Shown: positions 1 through 10,187, numbered from the stretch's first letter. The stretch is 64,000 nucleotides of DNA from Paenibacillus albus (GCF_003952225.1 NZ_CP034437.1:805001-869000), one strand, 5' to 3'. The notes: a model not told the origin generated them from the letters alone. A program made the numbers and translations.

Positions 1-1267
<1,267 letters not shown>

Positions 1268-1366
1268 TAAATAAGTGAATCAGCTAAAGCAAGAAACCTT
1301 CGCAAAGGTTCGTATCCAGTTTTCAAGGCACAAGGCCTTGTATAGAGTCTCGCTAACGCGGACACC

Positions 1367-1484
1367 GTTTGGTGGCGATGGCGGAGGGGAACCACGCGTA
1401 CCCATCCCGAACACGACCGTTAAGCCCTCCAGCGCCGATGGTACTTGGACCGCAGGGTCCTGGAAGAGTAGGACGTCGCCAAGC
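1367..1484 (+). rRNA. rrf: 5S ribosomal RNA
   Basis: A segment of about 117 nt with the 5S hallmarks: TTTGGTGGCGATGGCGG at the 5' end, CCCATCCCGAACACGACCG loop region, and a 3' end pairing back (GACGTCGCCAAGC). It lies about 100 nt after the 23S gene; the spacer holds only rRNA-processing sequence and no tRNA. The 5S precursor is the substrate of RNase M5, whose gene (rnmV) is at 14.5 kb in this window. Confidence 0.95.
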
Positions 1485-1487
1485 ACA

Positions 1488-1522
1488 GAAAACCGACCAT
1501 ATTCGATATGGTCGGTTTTTTG
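1488..1522 (+). terminator. Intrinsic terminator of the rRNA operon
   Basis: Perfect stem ACCGACCATAT / ATATGGTCGGT with a 3-nt loop, followed by a T run, directly after the 5S gene. Confidence 0.9.
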
Positions 1523-1556
1523 TTGTCTATATAGAAAGTTGAGCAGCAAATACGCA

Positions 1557-1621
1557 TAAAAAAATCAGCTTCTACGTTGTCCTGCTTCTTGAGGAAGCAG
1601 GTTACCGATGATAGAAGCTGA
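1557..1621 (-). terminator. Terminator of the minus-strand membrane-protein gene, overlapping its stop
   Basis: On the minus strand an outer stem TCAGCTTCTA / TAGAAGCTGA (1612-1621 with 1565-1574) encloses an inner stem CCTGCTTC / GAAGCAGG (1580-1600) and is followed by TTTTTTTA. The 5' arm of the outer stem lies inside the last codons of the gene, so the stop codon sits within the terminator. Confidence 0.75.
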
Positions 1622-2132
1622 CGTCTGCCGCTGTAATACGAATCACACCATCGCGTTTGGCCTTGCGGAGCCGACGGATTAAGAGTATGCGCGGAACGAG
1701 GAACCAGAGGTGACACATAATGAGGCTGATCATTGTGCCTTCGTTCGCCCATGGATAGAACACGCCGATTGCACATAGACCGAGCCAGAACAGATGACGA
1801 TGCAGCCTGCGAAACAATCCGAGCTGGATATTGGCAATTGGGATATAGCCGATCCATGGTGTCATGGCGCGCCAGCCCCAGCGCCGGTAATCCGGTTCAT
1901 CGACGCGAATAAGAGTGAGACGAGTAATGATGTAGTGGATGATCTGCGTACCGAGTAAGCCGACTCCTAACGCTTTGGCGCCGTCAACTCTGTACATGAG
2001 CAGCAGGAAGATGGCTATTATAGCTATTACGCATAAATGGCTACGAAGCAGCTCTTCGCGAACGGTAATTTTTTGAATGAGCTGGTACTGATAGATTGTT
2101 GCTTTCTCCTGCTCGGAGAGCTTTCCCCTCAT
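1602..2132 (-). CDS. Small integral membrane protein of unknown function (176 aa)
   Basis: I do not recognise the family. The translation has a charged N-terminus (about residues 1-30), a strong hydrophobic helix near 31-46, a second near 55-70, and further hydrophobic stretches near 92-103, 113-125 and 133-150, ending in a basic tail; it is probably a four- or five-pass membrane protein. It is the only minus-strand gene besides abrB, standing alone between the rRNA operon and gin. The Shine-Dalgarno AAAGGTG upstream of the ATG can pair with CACCT just before the start codon, which could lower translation. Its own terminator overlaps the 3' end. Coding status is supported by length, start context and terminator, not by homology. 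Confidence 0.7.
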   Translation of the reverse strand: MRGKLSEQEKATIYQYQLIQKITVREELLRSHLCVIAIIAIFLLLMYRVDGAKALGVGLLGTQIIHYIITRLTLIRVDEPDYRRWGWRAMTPWIGYIPIANIQLGLFRRLHRHLFWLGLCAIGVFYPWANEGTMISLIMCHLWFLVPRILLIRRLRKAKRDGVIRITAADVSFYHR

Positions 2133-2286
2133 AGGTGCTCAACACCTTTCTCTCTTCTAACTCATTTTATCGGATATTGTCCACCTATTGTGTAGACTTC
2201 CCCTCCAAAGAAGTGCAAGCTATGCGTCACCAATCTGGGCGCTTCGACATAAACTGTATTACTATTTGAAATGGGCTATGAAAGTC

Positions 2287-2316
2287 GTATAAGTTGCTAG
2301 AGTTTGTGGCATACTA
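2287..2316 (+). promoter_or_regulatory. Predicted sigma-F/sigma-G promoter of gin
   Basis: GTATA at 2287-2291, 18-nt spacer, CATACTA at 2310-2316 preceded by GG. This fits the forespore consensus GHATR-N17/18-CATWHTA and agrees with the forespore expression known for csfB in B. subtilis. Confidence 0.65.
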
Positions 2317-2353
2317 GTAAGATGCATTAGCTCACTTGGATGAGGTGGAATCT

Positions 2354-2539
2354 ATGGAAGAACATGCAGGAAAGGCATGCATTATTTGCGGGCACGAGAA
2401 GCAGGAGGGTATTCGCATTATCGACGGGTTCATATGCGAAAGCTGTGAAATCGAGATGGTGGGTACCGATGTGCAGGATGCTAAATATCCTTTCTTTATT
2501 CATCAATTGAAGCGGATCTGGATTCAAAATAATGCATAA
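2354..2539 (+). CDS. csfB: Anti-sigma factor Gin (CsfB), inhibitor of sigma-G
   Basis: A 61-residue zinc-binding protein with two CxxC pairs (C9/C12 and C28/C31), the arrangement of Gin, which holds sigma-G (and sigma-E) inactive at the wrong time or in the wrong compartment during sporulation. The start at ATG 2354 is preferred over an in-frame TTG at 2336 because GAGGTGG lies 6 nt upstream of the ATG. Length matches the family (about 60-65 residues). The forespore promoter 40-65 bp upstream supports the call. As in B. subtilis it follows an rRNA operon, but xpaC and yaaN, its usual downstream neighbours there, are absent. Confidence 0.9.
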   Translation: MEEHAGKACIICGHEKQEGIRIIDGFICESCEIEMVGTDVQDAKYPFFIHQLKRIWIQNNA

Positions 2540-2596
2540 CACAACGCACCAGAACACGCAGCTGAAGTAATCCCTATATCGTCTCGGACCATCATT

Positions 2597-2624
2597 AATA
2601 ACCGAGAAGGTTAGGGGTTATTTT
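2597..2624 (+). terminator. Possible weak terminator after gin
   Basis: A 7-bp stem AATAACC / GGTTATT with a 12-nt loop leading into TTTTG. The stem is short and AT-rich, so activity is uncertain. Confidence 0.35.
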
Positions 2625-2699
2625 GTTTCACGTGTAACATTTCTTCCTTGTCTGATCCGAGATGGTTTATGATGGAGGGAATGAGCAGCTAAGGAGGAA

Positions 2700-4196
2700 A
2701 TGAGTTTGCGAGCGCCATTATTCGATCTATTAGTTTCTTTATATAGCTCTTATCCGAGCAGTTATCATGTACCAGGACATAAATACGGCAAATCGCTATC
2801 CTTGCTGGAAGGCACCACCGATGAGCAAATGCTGAGAGCCTATCAGGCGGTCATGCAGTTGGATGTAACGGAATTGTCTATGACTGATGATTTACACGGA
2901 CCGTCCGGTGTTATTGAGGAAGCACAACAGCTAGCTGCTGCAACGTTTGGGGCGGATTATACCTTTTTCCTGATTGGGGGAAGTACCGCGGGCAATCTGG
3001 CTATGGTGCTTGCAGTCTGCGATGCTGGTGATCTCATTATCGTACAGCGAAATGCACATAAATCAGTGTTAAATGGGTTGAAGCTTGCTGGAGCTAGAGC
3101 TGTATTCGTTATGCCTCAGAGAGAGCTTGGAAGTGATCTCGATGTCGTGCCAAGCTTAGAGCAGATTGAAGAGGCACTTGAACGCTATCCGGAAGCAAAG
3201 GCAGTGTTGTTGACGAATCCAAGCTATTATGGGCTTAGTGTCGATCTGGAGCCTTACGCCAAGCTCGTACATCGCTTTGGCAAAATGCTGCTTGTCGATG
3301 AAGCCCACGGGGCGCATTACGGCTTGCACGCCAAATTTCCACGTTCAGCGCTGCAGGCAGGGGCTGATGCGGTTGTACAGTCTACACATAAGACGTTGAC
3401 TGCGCTCACTATGGGGGCCATGCTGCATGTGCAAGGACCGCGTATCGACCGCAAGGCAGTAGCAGAAGCGCTGCGAATGGTACAAAGCTCAAGCCCATCG
3501 TATCCGATCATGGCTTCTCTGGATATCGCAAGAGCTTTAATAGATCATGATCGCGAGCGATTATTCGAGCGAGGGCTTGCAGCTGCGGATGCCTTTCGGC
3601 AGTGGGTAATGGAGGAGTCGGAGCATTATGAGCTTGCTTCATCCTTACTGGGCGATGACAATAGCCTGCGTGTGAATGTTGATCCGCTGCGTGTTGTACT
3701 TCGATGCAGGAGAGGGAAACATTCCGGCTTCGAGCTGTTGCGACACTTGGAGAACTTCGGCTGTTACGCAGAGATGGCAGACATTCAATACGTAGTCTTG
3801 TTATTCGGGATGGGAGCAGAAATAGCCGATGTGGAACGGCTGAAACAGGCATTCATCGCGATTGCTGCGACAGAGGGCACTTCAGCAGCAGTATTACGGC
3901 AGAGCAGCGAGACGATTGCTTATCAGCAATCGGTGTCGGAACCTGTGCTATTTTCCCGAAAAGGGGCAGGGGCGGATTCAAAGACGATAGAAATCGTGGA
4001 GTTATCTTGCGCAGAGGGCATGCTTGCAGCTGAAGCTGTCATACCCTATCCACCAGGAATACCACTTCTCTATGAAGGTGAACGTATTACAGCTGAAGCC
4101 ATTACCATGATCAAGCGGCTTGTACAGCATGGTGCCAGATGCCAAGGTGCAACTGATCCAACCATGGAGACGATCACGGTGCTGCGGACGGGCTAA
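2700..4196 (+). CDS. yaaO: Orn/Lys/Arg decarboxylase family PLP enzyme (YaaO-like)
   Basis: A 498-residue fold-type I PLP enzyme of the Orn/Lys/Arg decarboxylase group. The cofactor lysine is in STHKTLT (about K231), preceded by LLVDEAHGAHYG, which carries the aspartate that binds the PLP ring nitrogen; HVPGHK near the N-terminus is another family signature. It lacks the extra N-terminal wing domain of the large inducible decarboxylases, like B. subtilis YaaO. The substrate (arginine or lysine) cannot be read from sequence. Start choice is open: AAGGAGG at 2691-2697 is only 2 nt from ATG 2700 but 8 nt from an in-frame TTG at 2706, which may be the real start. It precedes tmk as in B. subtilis. 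Confidence 0.88.
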   Translation: MSLRAPLFDLLVSLYSSYPSSYHVPGHKYGKSLSLLEGTTDEQMLRAYQAVMQLDVTELSMTDDLHGPSGVIEEAQQLAAATFGADYTFFLIGGSTAGNLAMVLAVCDAGDLIIVQRNAHKSVLNGLKLAGARAVFVMPQRELGSDLDVVPSLEQIEEALERYPEAKAVLLTNPSYYGLSVDLEPYAKLVHRFGKMLLVDEAHGAHYGLHAKFPRSALQAGADAVVQSTHKTLTALTMGAMLHVQGPRIDRKAVAEALRMVQSSSPSYPIMASLDIARALIDHDRERLFERGLAAADAFRQWVMEESEHYELASSLLGDDNSLRVNVDPLRVVLRCRRGKHSGFELLRHLENFGCYAEMADIQYVVLLFGMGAEIADVERLKQAFIAIAATEGTSAAVLRQSSETIAYQQSVSEPVLFSRKGAGADSKTIEIVELSCAEGMLAAEAVIPYPPGIPLLYEGERITAEAITMIKRLVQHGARCQGATDPTMETITVLRTG

Positions 4197-4199
4197 TCG

Positions 4200-4228
4200 T
4201 TTACGCACCTGATTGGCTTTGATATGAT
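4200..4228 (+). promoter_or_regulatory. Possible sigma-A promoter of the tmk operon
   Basis: TTTACG-N17-TATGAT lies in the 62-nt gap before tmk. The -35 matches TTGACA at only four positions, so this is tentative. Confidence 0.35.
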
Positions 4229-4258
4229 AAGGGTATTAACGGATAAGAGGAGTTACTT

Positions 4259-4888
4259 TTGGTGGAAAAAGGATTGTTTTTGACGTTTGAAGGCGGCGAA
4301 GGAGCAGGAAAAACGACACTGATCAATGGTGTGGTAGAAGCGCTTCGGAATCGCGGAAGAAATGTGCTATCAACTAGAGAGCCCGGCGGCAGTCCGATTG
4401 CAGAGCTGATCCGCGGTGTCATTCTCGATAAGAACAATACAGCGATGGACGCGCGGACCGAAGCACTGCTATATGCGGCAGCACGAAGACAGCATCTTGT
4501 CGAAATCGTACTTCCGGCTCTGGAGAGAGGCGACATCGTCATCTGTGACCGGTTTGTCGACAGCAGTCTTGCTTATCAGGGGCATTCGCGCGGACTAGGC
4601 ATTGCAGAAGTGCGGTCTATTAATGATTTTGCGATAGATGGTGTAATGCCTAATTTGACGATATGGATGGATATTTCTCCTGAGGCCGGCCTTGCTCGAA
4701 TTAATAGCGCGAAGGTACGCGAGGTAAACCGGCTTGATCTGGAGGAACTGACATTTCACGAACGGGTGCGAGAGGGCTATCAGCTGCTAATGGCGAATGA
4801 GCCGGAACGCATTATACGTGTTAATGCCGAACAAACGGTGGAAAACGTACTTCGTGACGTAATGGAGATAATAAATCAACGAATTTAA
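4259..4888 (+). CDS. tmk: Thymidylate kinase
   Basis: Phosphorylates dTMP to dTDP, the last specific step of dTTP synthesis. Residues 10-20 form the P-loop FEGGEGAGKTT; the DRF motif that contacts the nucleotide is near residue 98 (CDRFVDSSLAYQG). 209 residues is normal for the family. The start is TTG 4259, or GTG 4262; AGAGGAG at 4246-4252 serves both. First gene of a probable operon tmk-darA-yaaR-holB-ricT-yabA with short gaps, ending at the terminator near 8015. Confidence 0.95.
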   Translation: MVEKGLFLTFEGGEGAGKTTLINGVVEALRNRGRNVLSTREPGGSPIAELIRGVILDKNNTAMDARTEALLYAAARRQHLVEIVLPALERGDIVICDRFVDSSLAYQGHSRGLGIAEVRSINDFAIDGVMPNLTIWMDISPEAGLARINSAKVREVNRLDLEELTFHERVREGYQLLMANEPERIIRVNAEQTVENVLRDVMEIINQRI

Positions 4889-4921
4889 AGGATTAATTGC
4901 TCTCAGTGTCAAAATATATAA

Positions 4922-5302
<381 letters not shown>

Positions 5303-5319
5303 TTGGGCGTGACGCGAGA

Positions 5320-5763
5320 ATGAAGATTAATCCGGGCTGGCGGCCACTAGGTCAGGATCGTACGAGGCCGGATCTAGGCGCAAAGCCGATTGCTCCTAAG
5401 AACTTTGCTGATGTCATGAATTTTCAAGATGAGCAAAGAACGATTGAAGAGCTTCAAATGAAGCTGCAAGATATTCATAATCAAGGCGAACGACTGGCGC
5501 GATCGATGACAGTGAGAGAGCTGCGTCTATACCGGCAGATGGTAAAACAGTTTCTTGAGGATACGGTTCGGCGCGGCGTTGGCATGAAAGAAACGCGCGG
5601 CTTCGATCGCCGTGGCCGTACGAAGCGTTACAAACTGCTAGAAGAGCTTGATTCAAACCTGCTTCAGATGGGCGAAGAGCTGTTGGATTCCGAGGAAGGC
5701 AGACTTGAACTGCTGCAAAAAATCGGTGATATCCGTGGATTATTGATTAACCTGTTTTTCTAG
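5320..5763 (+). CDS. yaaR: YaaR family protein (DUF327)
   Basis: A 147-residue, largely helical, charged protein with the DUF327 pattern (QQRTIEELQ-like helix, RLARSMTVRELRLYRQMVKQFLE, then GFDRRGRTKRYKLLE). Function is unknown in the literature I can recall; the conserved place between darA and holB suggests co-regulation with replication genes. It starts 17 nt after darA, with a weak ribosome-binding site (GCGTGACGCGAGA), so translation may be coupled to darA. Confidence 0.88.
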   Translation: MKINPGWRPLGQDRTRPDLGAKPIAPKNFADVMNFQDEQRTIEELQMKLQDIHNQGERLARSMTVRELRLYRQMVKQFLEDTVRRGVGMKETRGFDRRGRTKRYKLLEELDSNLLQMGEELLDSEEGRLELLQKIGDIRGLLINLFF

Positions 5764-5778
5764 AGAGGATTAATAAGT

Positions 5779-6756
5779 ATGAGCATTGCTGAGCTTGCCG
5801 GGCAACCGAAGGCGAAACGCATTTTGCAATTTGCGCTGGCTAGCGGCAAAGTGTCGCATGCCTATCTATTCAGCGGTCCTTCAGGCAGTGGGCGAATGCA
5901 GATGGCGATGGCTTTTGCCAAAGCGTTGTTCTGCAAAGGCGGAGCAGGCGATGCCTGCGGCCACTGTCTGGAATGCCGCAAATTCGAGCATGGCAATCAG
6001 CCGGATCTTCATCTGGTTGAGCCTGACGGCAATTCCATTAAAATCGACCAAATTCGCGAGCTCCAAAGAGAGCTTGCTTATCGGAATATAAATGTTGACC
6101 GTAAGGTCTATATTGTAAAGCGTGCCGAGACAATGACGCTGCAAGCGGCGAACAGCCTGCTGAAGTTTCTGGAGGAGCCGCAATCGCCGGTCGTTGCGAT
6201 TCTACTGACGGAGAATGGACAGGCTGTACTGCCTACGATTCGTTCGCGTACGCAGCTTGTTCCGTTCATACCGCTTGTTCCGCAGGAGATGCTGCAAACG
6301 CTGTCGGACGAAGGTGTTCCTCAGCTGTCTGCGCGTGCTGCCGTTCAGCTTGCATCAGGTCTTGATGCTTGCCGGGCGCTTATCCAGCAGAATGGGTTTG
6401 CAGAAATGAGAAACGTAGTGATACAATTAGGAAAGGACAGTCTGACCCGGTTCACCGCGGCGATGATGTCTGCACAGCAGCAAGTTTTTAAGACAGAGCT
6501 CGGTGAACAGCCGCAGCTTCTATTATCTTTATTGGTGCTATGGTATAAAGATATGATTCATTTTCAAGCAGGAAGACATGAAGCAATTGTTTTTATAGAT
6601 CAGCTTGATTGGATTGGTAAACATGCATACGCACGCTCAGTTGAAGGCTGGGTGAGATGCATGGAGTATACGCTTGAGGCAGGTAAACGGATGCGTGCGA
6701 ACGTATCGTCGCAGCTTGCGCTTGAGCAGCTCCTAATCCGTGTACAGGAGGGGTGA
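5779..6756 (+). CDS. holB: DNA polymerase III delta-prime subunit
   Basis: Clamp-loader subunit of 325 residues. It shows the delta-prime version of the AAA+ fold: a degenerate P-loop GPSGSGRMQ (no Lys-Thr/Ser), a zinc module CKGG...CGHCLECRKFEHGN near residues 50-73, LLKFLEEP after the sensor region, and the trans-acting SRT arginine (TIRSRTQ), which in the family is usually SRC. ATG 5779 follows the stop of yaaR by 16 nt with GAGAGG upstream. Confidence 0.93.
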   Translation: MSIAELAGQPKAKRILQFALASGKVSHAYLFSGPSGSGRMQMAMAFAKALFCKGGAGDACGHCLECRKFEHGNQPDLHLVEPDGNSIKIDQIRELQRELAYRNINVDRKVYIVKRAETMTLQAANSLLKFLEEPQSPVVAILLTENGQAVLPTIRSRTQLVPFIPLVPQEMLQTLSDEGVPQLSARAAVQLASGLDACRALIQQNGFAEMRNVVIQLGKDSLTRFTAAMMSAQQQVFKTELGEQPQLLLSLLVLWYKDMIHFQAGRHEAIVFIDQLDWIGKHAYARSVEGWVRCMEYTLEAGKRMRANVSSQLALEQLLIRVQEG

Positions 6757-6760
6757 TAAA

Positions 6761-7561
6761 TTGTATAACGTCGTTGGCGTCCGCTTTAAGAAGGCGGGCA
6801 AAATCTATTACTTTGATCCAGTCGATTTCTCCATTGATAAAGAGCAGCATGTTATCGTAGAGACGGCGAGAGGGATTGAGTACGGAAAAGTAGTGGTTGG
6901 ACAGAAGCAAGTCGGTGAATCGGATGTTGTCCTTCCGCTGAAGAAAGTCATACGGATTGCCGGAGACAACGACGCAAGAATAGTCGAAGAGAACAAGACG
7001 GCAGCGCGTAACGCTTTTGCTACTTGTCTTGATAAAATAAGAGACCATCAGCTGAAAATGAAGCTGGTCGATGTGGAATTTACGTTCGACCGCAACAAAA
7101 TCATTTTTTATTTTACAGCTGAAGGACGAGTTGACTTCCGTGAGCTCGTTAAGGATCTTGCCAGCGTGTTCCGCACGCGGATTGAATTGAGACAAATCGG
7201 CGTGCGCGACGAAGCGAAGATGCTTGGAGGCATCGGACCTTGCGGGCGCATTCTCTGCTGCTCCACATGGCTTGGCGATTTCGAGCCGGTATCGATCAAG
7301 ATGGCGAAGGATCAGAACTTATCGCTTAATCCGACGAAGATCTCCGGACTATGCGGACGACTCATGTGCTGCCTTAAATATGAGCACGACAATTATGAGA
7401 GCATTCGCGAGGAATTGCCGGCAGTTGGCAAACATGTCGTCACTTCTTATGGAGAAGGTAAAGTAACGGGTATCAATGCGGGTTCAAAATCGGTGTATGT
7501 ACAGCTCTTCGATGGCGGCAAGCCAAAGGAACTACCGCTCGATGATGTCGTCTTAAAGTAA
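6761..7561 (+). CDS. ricT: RicT (YaaT), component of the RicAFT regulatory complex
   Basis: 266-residue PSP1-domain protein. In B. subtilis RicT joins RicA and RicF in a complex that carries iron-sulfur clusters and promotes mRNA maturation by RNase Y, sporulation, competence and biofilm formation. The cluster-binding cysteines are visible in [14 protein letters not shown] and [14 protein letters not shown]. The start is TTG 6761, 7 nt after GGAGGGG and 5 nt after the holB stop; an earlier in-frame GTG at 6740 would overlap holB and gives a non-family extension. Confidence 0.93.
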   Translation: MYNVVGVRFKKAGKIYYFDPVDFSIDKEQHVIVETARGIEYGKVVVGQKQVGESDVVLPLKKVIRIAGDNDARIVEENKTAARNAFATCLDKIRDHQLKMKLVDVEFTFDRNKIIFYFTAEGRVDFRELVKDLASVFRTRIELRQIGVRDEAKMLGGIGPCGRILCCSTWLGDFEPVSIKMAKDQNLSLNPTKISGLCGRLMCCLKYEHDNYESIREELPAVGKHVVTSYGEGKVTGINAGSKSVYVQLFDGGKPKELPLDDVVLK

Positions 7562-7613
7562 GCAAGAAGCGCATAATCCTAAATCCGAAGCTGCACAGCC
7601 TTGGGGTGAAGAC

Positions 7614-8012
7614 TTGAAAAGAGATATCTTTAGTCAAATAAGCGAATTTGAATCCCATTTGGGAAGCTTGCATCAAGAAATCGGTGCAATGAAAGAGAAA
7701 ATCAAATCGCTCCTCGAAGAGAACAACCGGCTCAGTATAGAAAATGGGCAGCTGCGCAAAGTATTAAAGCGTGAGACAGCGGTTCATACGCCGAAGAAGC
7801 CTGTGGCTGCACCGGTTGTTGTCGATGAGGAGATCATTACGTTGCCAGTCGAGGAGCCTAGCGCCACTGCTGATGCAGCTGGTGTTGGACAAGGCTATGA
7901 CAATTTGGCAAGACTGTATCATGAAGGATTTCATATATGCAATCTGTATTACGGCCATTTGCGTACGGAAGGCGACTGCTTGTTCTGCCTTTCCTTTCTC
8001 AATAAAGATTGA
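7614..8012 (+). CDS. yabA: Replication initiation control protein YabA
   Basis: 132 residues: an N-terminal coiled coil (about residues 5-50, heptads with [15 protein letters not shown]), a variable linker, and a C-terminal zinc-binding segment with HICN and CLFC. YabA binds DnaA and the DnaN clamp to limit re-initiation. TTG 7614 has GGGGTGAAG upstream. Last gene of the tmk operon; a strong terminator begins 3 nt after its stop. Confidence 0.92.
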   Translation: MKRDIFSQISEFESHLGSLHQEIGAMKEKIKSLLEENNRLSIENGQLRKVLKRETAVHTPKKPVAAPVVVDEEIITLPVEEPSATADAAGVGQGYDNLARLYHEGFHICNLYYGHLRTEGDCLFCLSFLNKD

Positions 8013-8014
8013 AC

Positions 8015-8047
8015 AACAAGACCCTTATTGATAGGGTCTTGTTTGCA
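8015..8047 (+). terminator. Intrinsic terminator after yabA
   Basis: Perfect 11-bp stem AACAAGACCCT / AGGGTCTTGTT with a 7-nt loop and T-rich tail. It separates the tmk-yabA operon from trmN6 and shows that the latter starts downstream of 8047. Confidence 0.88.
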
Positions 8048-8090
8048 TATAGAAGGTCGTAAAGTATCAGCAAGCGAAGGGGCAGAAATT

Positions 8091-8876
8091 GTGGTCAATG
8101 AAGTAAAGTTAGAGCCGAATGAACGACTTGATGATCTCTTAACACATCAGTTATATATCATTCAAAGCAGGGAAGTGTTTAGCTTCTCGATGGATGCGGT
8201 ACTGCTGGCACGATTCGCTGCCGTTCCGCCACGCGGGAAGATTATTGATCTATGTACGGGCAATGGCGTTATTCCGCTGCTCTTAACGACAAGGACAAAA
8301 GCAGCAATCGATGCTGTGGAAATTCAACCGCGATTGGCAGATATGGCAAGGCGCAGCGTGGAAGCCAATGGGCTAAGCGAGCAAATCAAGATCTATGAGA
8401 GCGATCTGCGCGAGTTCTATAAACAGCGACAAGGCATGTATGATGCTGTAACGGTGAATCCGCCATATATGCCAGCTGGTTCCGGCGATCAGAATGATAA
8501 TGAGCATTTTGCAATGGCAAGGCATGAGCGCAACGGGACACTTGATGATATAGTGGCCGCATGTGCCAGGCTCGTCCGTACGGGCGGCCGTGTTGCAATG
8601 GTGCATCGTCCATCGAGACTCGTAGAGATTATGGAGACGATGCGCAAGTGGAAGCTTGAGCCGAAGCGTATTCGTTTTGTTCACCCGCATAAGGACGCGG
8701 AAGCAAATATGGTACTCATTGAAGCGCTGCGTGACGGGAAGCCCGACATTAAGCTGCTCCCACCGCTTATCGTGTACAACGAACAGAGGCAATATAATGA
8801 AGAATTAATGCGGATCTATTATGGCGATCAAGCTGCAGAGGCTGCTATGGCGGAAGCGAGGAATACGGGAAAATGA
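8091..8876 (+). CDS. trmN6: tRNA1(Val) (adenine37-N6)-methyltransferase-like protein (YabB)
   Basis: Class I SAM-dependent methyltransferase of 261 residues. Motif I is DLCTGNGVIPLLL; the catalytic NPPYMPAG is the NPPY signature of N6-adenine methyltransferases. E. coli TrmN6 modifies A37 of tRNA-Val; the B. subtilis-type YabB target is inferred. GTG 8091 is chosen because it has GAAGGGG upstream and gives the family N-terminus (ERLDDLL...IIQS); starts further upstream lie in the yabA terminator. The GIY-YIG gene yazA, normally between this gene and rsmI, is missing. Confidence 0.85.
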   Translation: MVNEVKLEPNERLDDLLTHQLYIIQSREVFSFSMDAVLLARFAAVPPRGKIIDLCTGNGVIPLLLTTRTKAAIDAVEIQPRLADMARRSVEANGLSEQIKIYESDLREFYKQRQGMYDAVTVNPPYMPAGSGDQNDNEHFAMARHERNGTLDDIVAACARLVRTGGRVAMVHRPSRLVEIMETMRKWKLEPKRIRFVHPHKDAEANMVLIEALRDGKPDIKLLPPLIVYNEQRQYNEELMRIYYGDQAAEAAMAEARNTGK

Positions 8877-9766
8877 TTGTACAACGAAGCTTTAGCAAAG
8901 AGGGCGAGCAGGACCAGAGTGGCAGCTTGTACCTAGTGGGAACACCGATAGGGAACTTGGAGGATATGACGTTTCGGGCAATACGGACGCTGAAGGAAGT
9001 GGATTTAATTGCAGCAGAGGATACGCGCCAAACGCGAAAGCTGCTCGCGCATTTTGAAATCGCGACGCGACTGGTCAGCTATCACGAGCATAACAAGGAT
9101 GCGAGCGGCCCGGAGCTGATCCGGCTGCTGGAATCCGGTCAGTCGATCGCGCTTGTAAGCGATGCGGGGCTGCCTGCAATCTCGGACCCTGGAGCAGATC
9201 TCGCTGCTGCAGCGGCGGAGCGAGGAATAGCTGTCGTGCCGATTCCCGGAGCGAATGCCGCGCTGTCGGCATTAATTGTATCTGGGCTGTCGACAGAAAA
9301 CTTCTTCTTCGCAGGCTTCCCACCGCGTGACCGCAAGCCGTTAACGAACTGGCTGCAGCGGCTGCAAAAGCAGGAAGCGACGATTATCTGCTATGAATCG
9401 CCGCATCGGATTACGAAGACGCTGCCGGTAATGCTCGAGCAGTGGGGTGACCGGCGAATGGCGATGGTACGCGAGCTGACCAAGCGTCACGAAGAAGTCG
9501 CCCGCGGCACGATTACCGAGTGTATCAGCTGGCTGGAGGAGCATCCGCCGCTTGGCGAGTATTGTCTCGTCATTGCTGGCTTAAGCAAGGAAGAAGCGGC
9601 CGAGCTAAAGCAAGGCGAGCAGAACTGGTGGGCGTCGCTGAGTCTAGAGGAGCATGTGAGCCGCTATGAGGAGCAGGGAGAAGATCGCAAGGAAGCAATC
9701 AAACGAACTGCGCAGGATCGGGAGATGCAGAAGCGGGACGTATACAATGAAGTAATGAAGAAGTGA
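8873..9766 (+). CDS. rsmI: 16S rRNA (cytidine1402-2'-O)-methyltransferase
   Basis: 297-residue SAM-dependent methyltransferase of the tetrapyrrole-methylase fold that modifies C1402 in the ribosomal decoding centre. Family signatures: LYLVGTPIGNLEDMTFRA near residue 19, AAEDTRQTRKLL, SDAGLPAISDPG and PGANAALSAL. The start codon overlaps the trmN6 stop (ATGA), indicating translational coupling. Confidence 0.95.
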   Translation: MIVQRSFSKEGEQDQSGSLYLVGTPIGNLEDMTFRAIRTLKEVDLIAAEDTRQTRKLLAHFEIATRLVSYHEHNKDASGPELIRLLESGQSIALVSDAGLPAISDPGADLAAAAAERGIAVVPIPGANAALSALIVSGLSTENFFFAGFPPRDRKPLTNWLQRLQKQEATIICYESPHRITKTLPVMLEQWGDRRMAMVRELTKRHEEVARGTITECISWLEEHPPLGEYCLVIAGLSKEEAAELKQGEQNWWASLSLEEHVSRYEEQGEDRKEAIKRTAQDREMQKRDVYNEVMKK

Positions 9767-9777
9767 AGAAGTGAATA

Positions 9778-9817
9778 CAAAAAAAAAGACCCCCCTGGCC
9801 GTATTGGCCCAGGGAGG
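9778..9817 (-). terminator. Intrinsic terminator of abrB (minus strand)
   Basis: Read on the minus strand: CCTCCCTGGGCC, a 5-nt loop, GGCCAGGGGGG, then a run of eight or more T. The T run is on the minus-strand side, so it serves abrB, while rsmI lacks a clear terminator of its own. Confidence 0.8.
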
Positions 9818-9892
9818 CATCAAGGAGTATTAAAAGGTTAGAATTAACATATTGGATGATTTCATTATAACCTATAAATCTGAGTTTGTCTC

Positions 9893-10147
9893 TTATTTTG
9901 TAACAGGAGTTGGCATTTCAGTCAAACAAGCGTTACAAACGATTTTGCCTTTGAAGTAAGCTACGTTCTCTGCGTTGCCACAGAAGATACAAGCAGGCTC
10001 ATACTTCTTCAGCATAATGCGTTCACCATCTACATAAATTTCGAGTGCGTCCTTCTCGCCAATACCAAGCGTACGGCGCAACTCGATAGGAATAACAACA
10101 CGTCCGAGCTCATCTACTTTACGTACAATGCCTGTCGATTTCATCAT
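9893..10147 (-). CDS. abrB: AbrB transition-state regulator with Cys-pair C-terminus
   Basis: The N-terminal ~50 residues are a textbook AbrB swapped-hairpin DNA-binding domain (STGIVRKVDELGRVVIPIEL). The C-terminal part differs from B. subtilis AbrB: it is short (84 residues in total against about 95) and has C53-x2-C56 and C71-x2-C74, a pattern expected for a zinc ribbon. In B. subtilis AbrB represses stationary-phase genes and is repressed by Spo0A~P. A sigma-A promoter and a perfect Spo0A box lie upstream. Start is the first of two adjacent ATG codons. Confidence 0.9.
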   Translation of the reverse strand: MMKSTGIVRKVDELGRVVIPIELRRTLGIGEKDALEIYVDGERIMLKKYEPACIFCGNAENVAYFKGKIVCNACLTEMPTPVTK

Positions 10148-10187
10148 GATCTATCATTTCCTCTCGTACTAGATTACATCGTCACGA

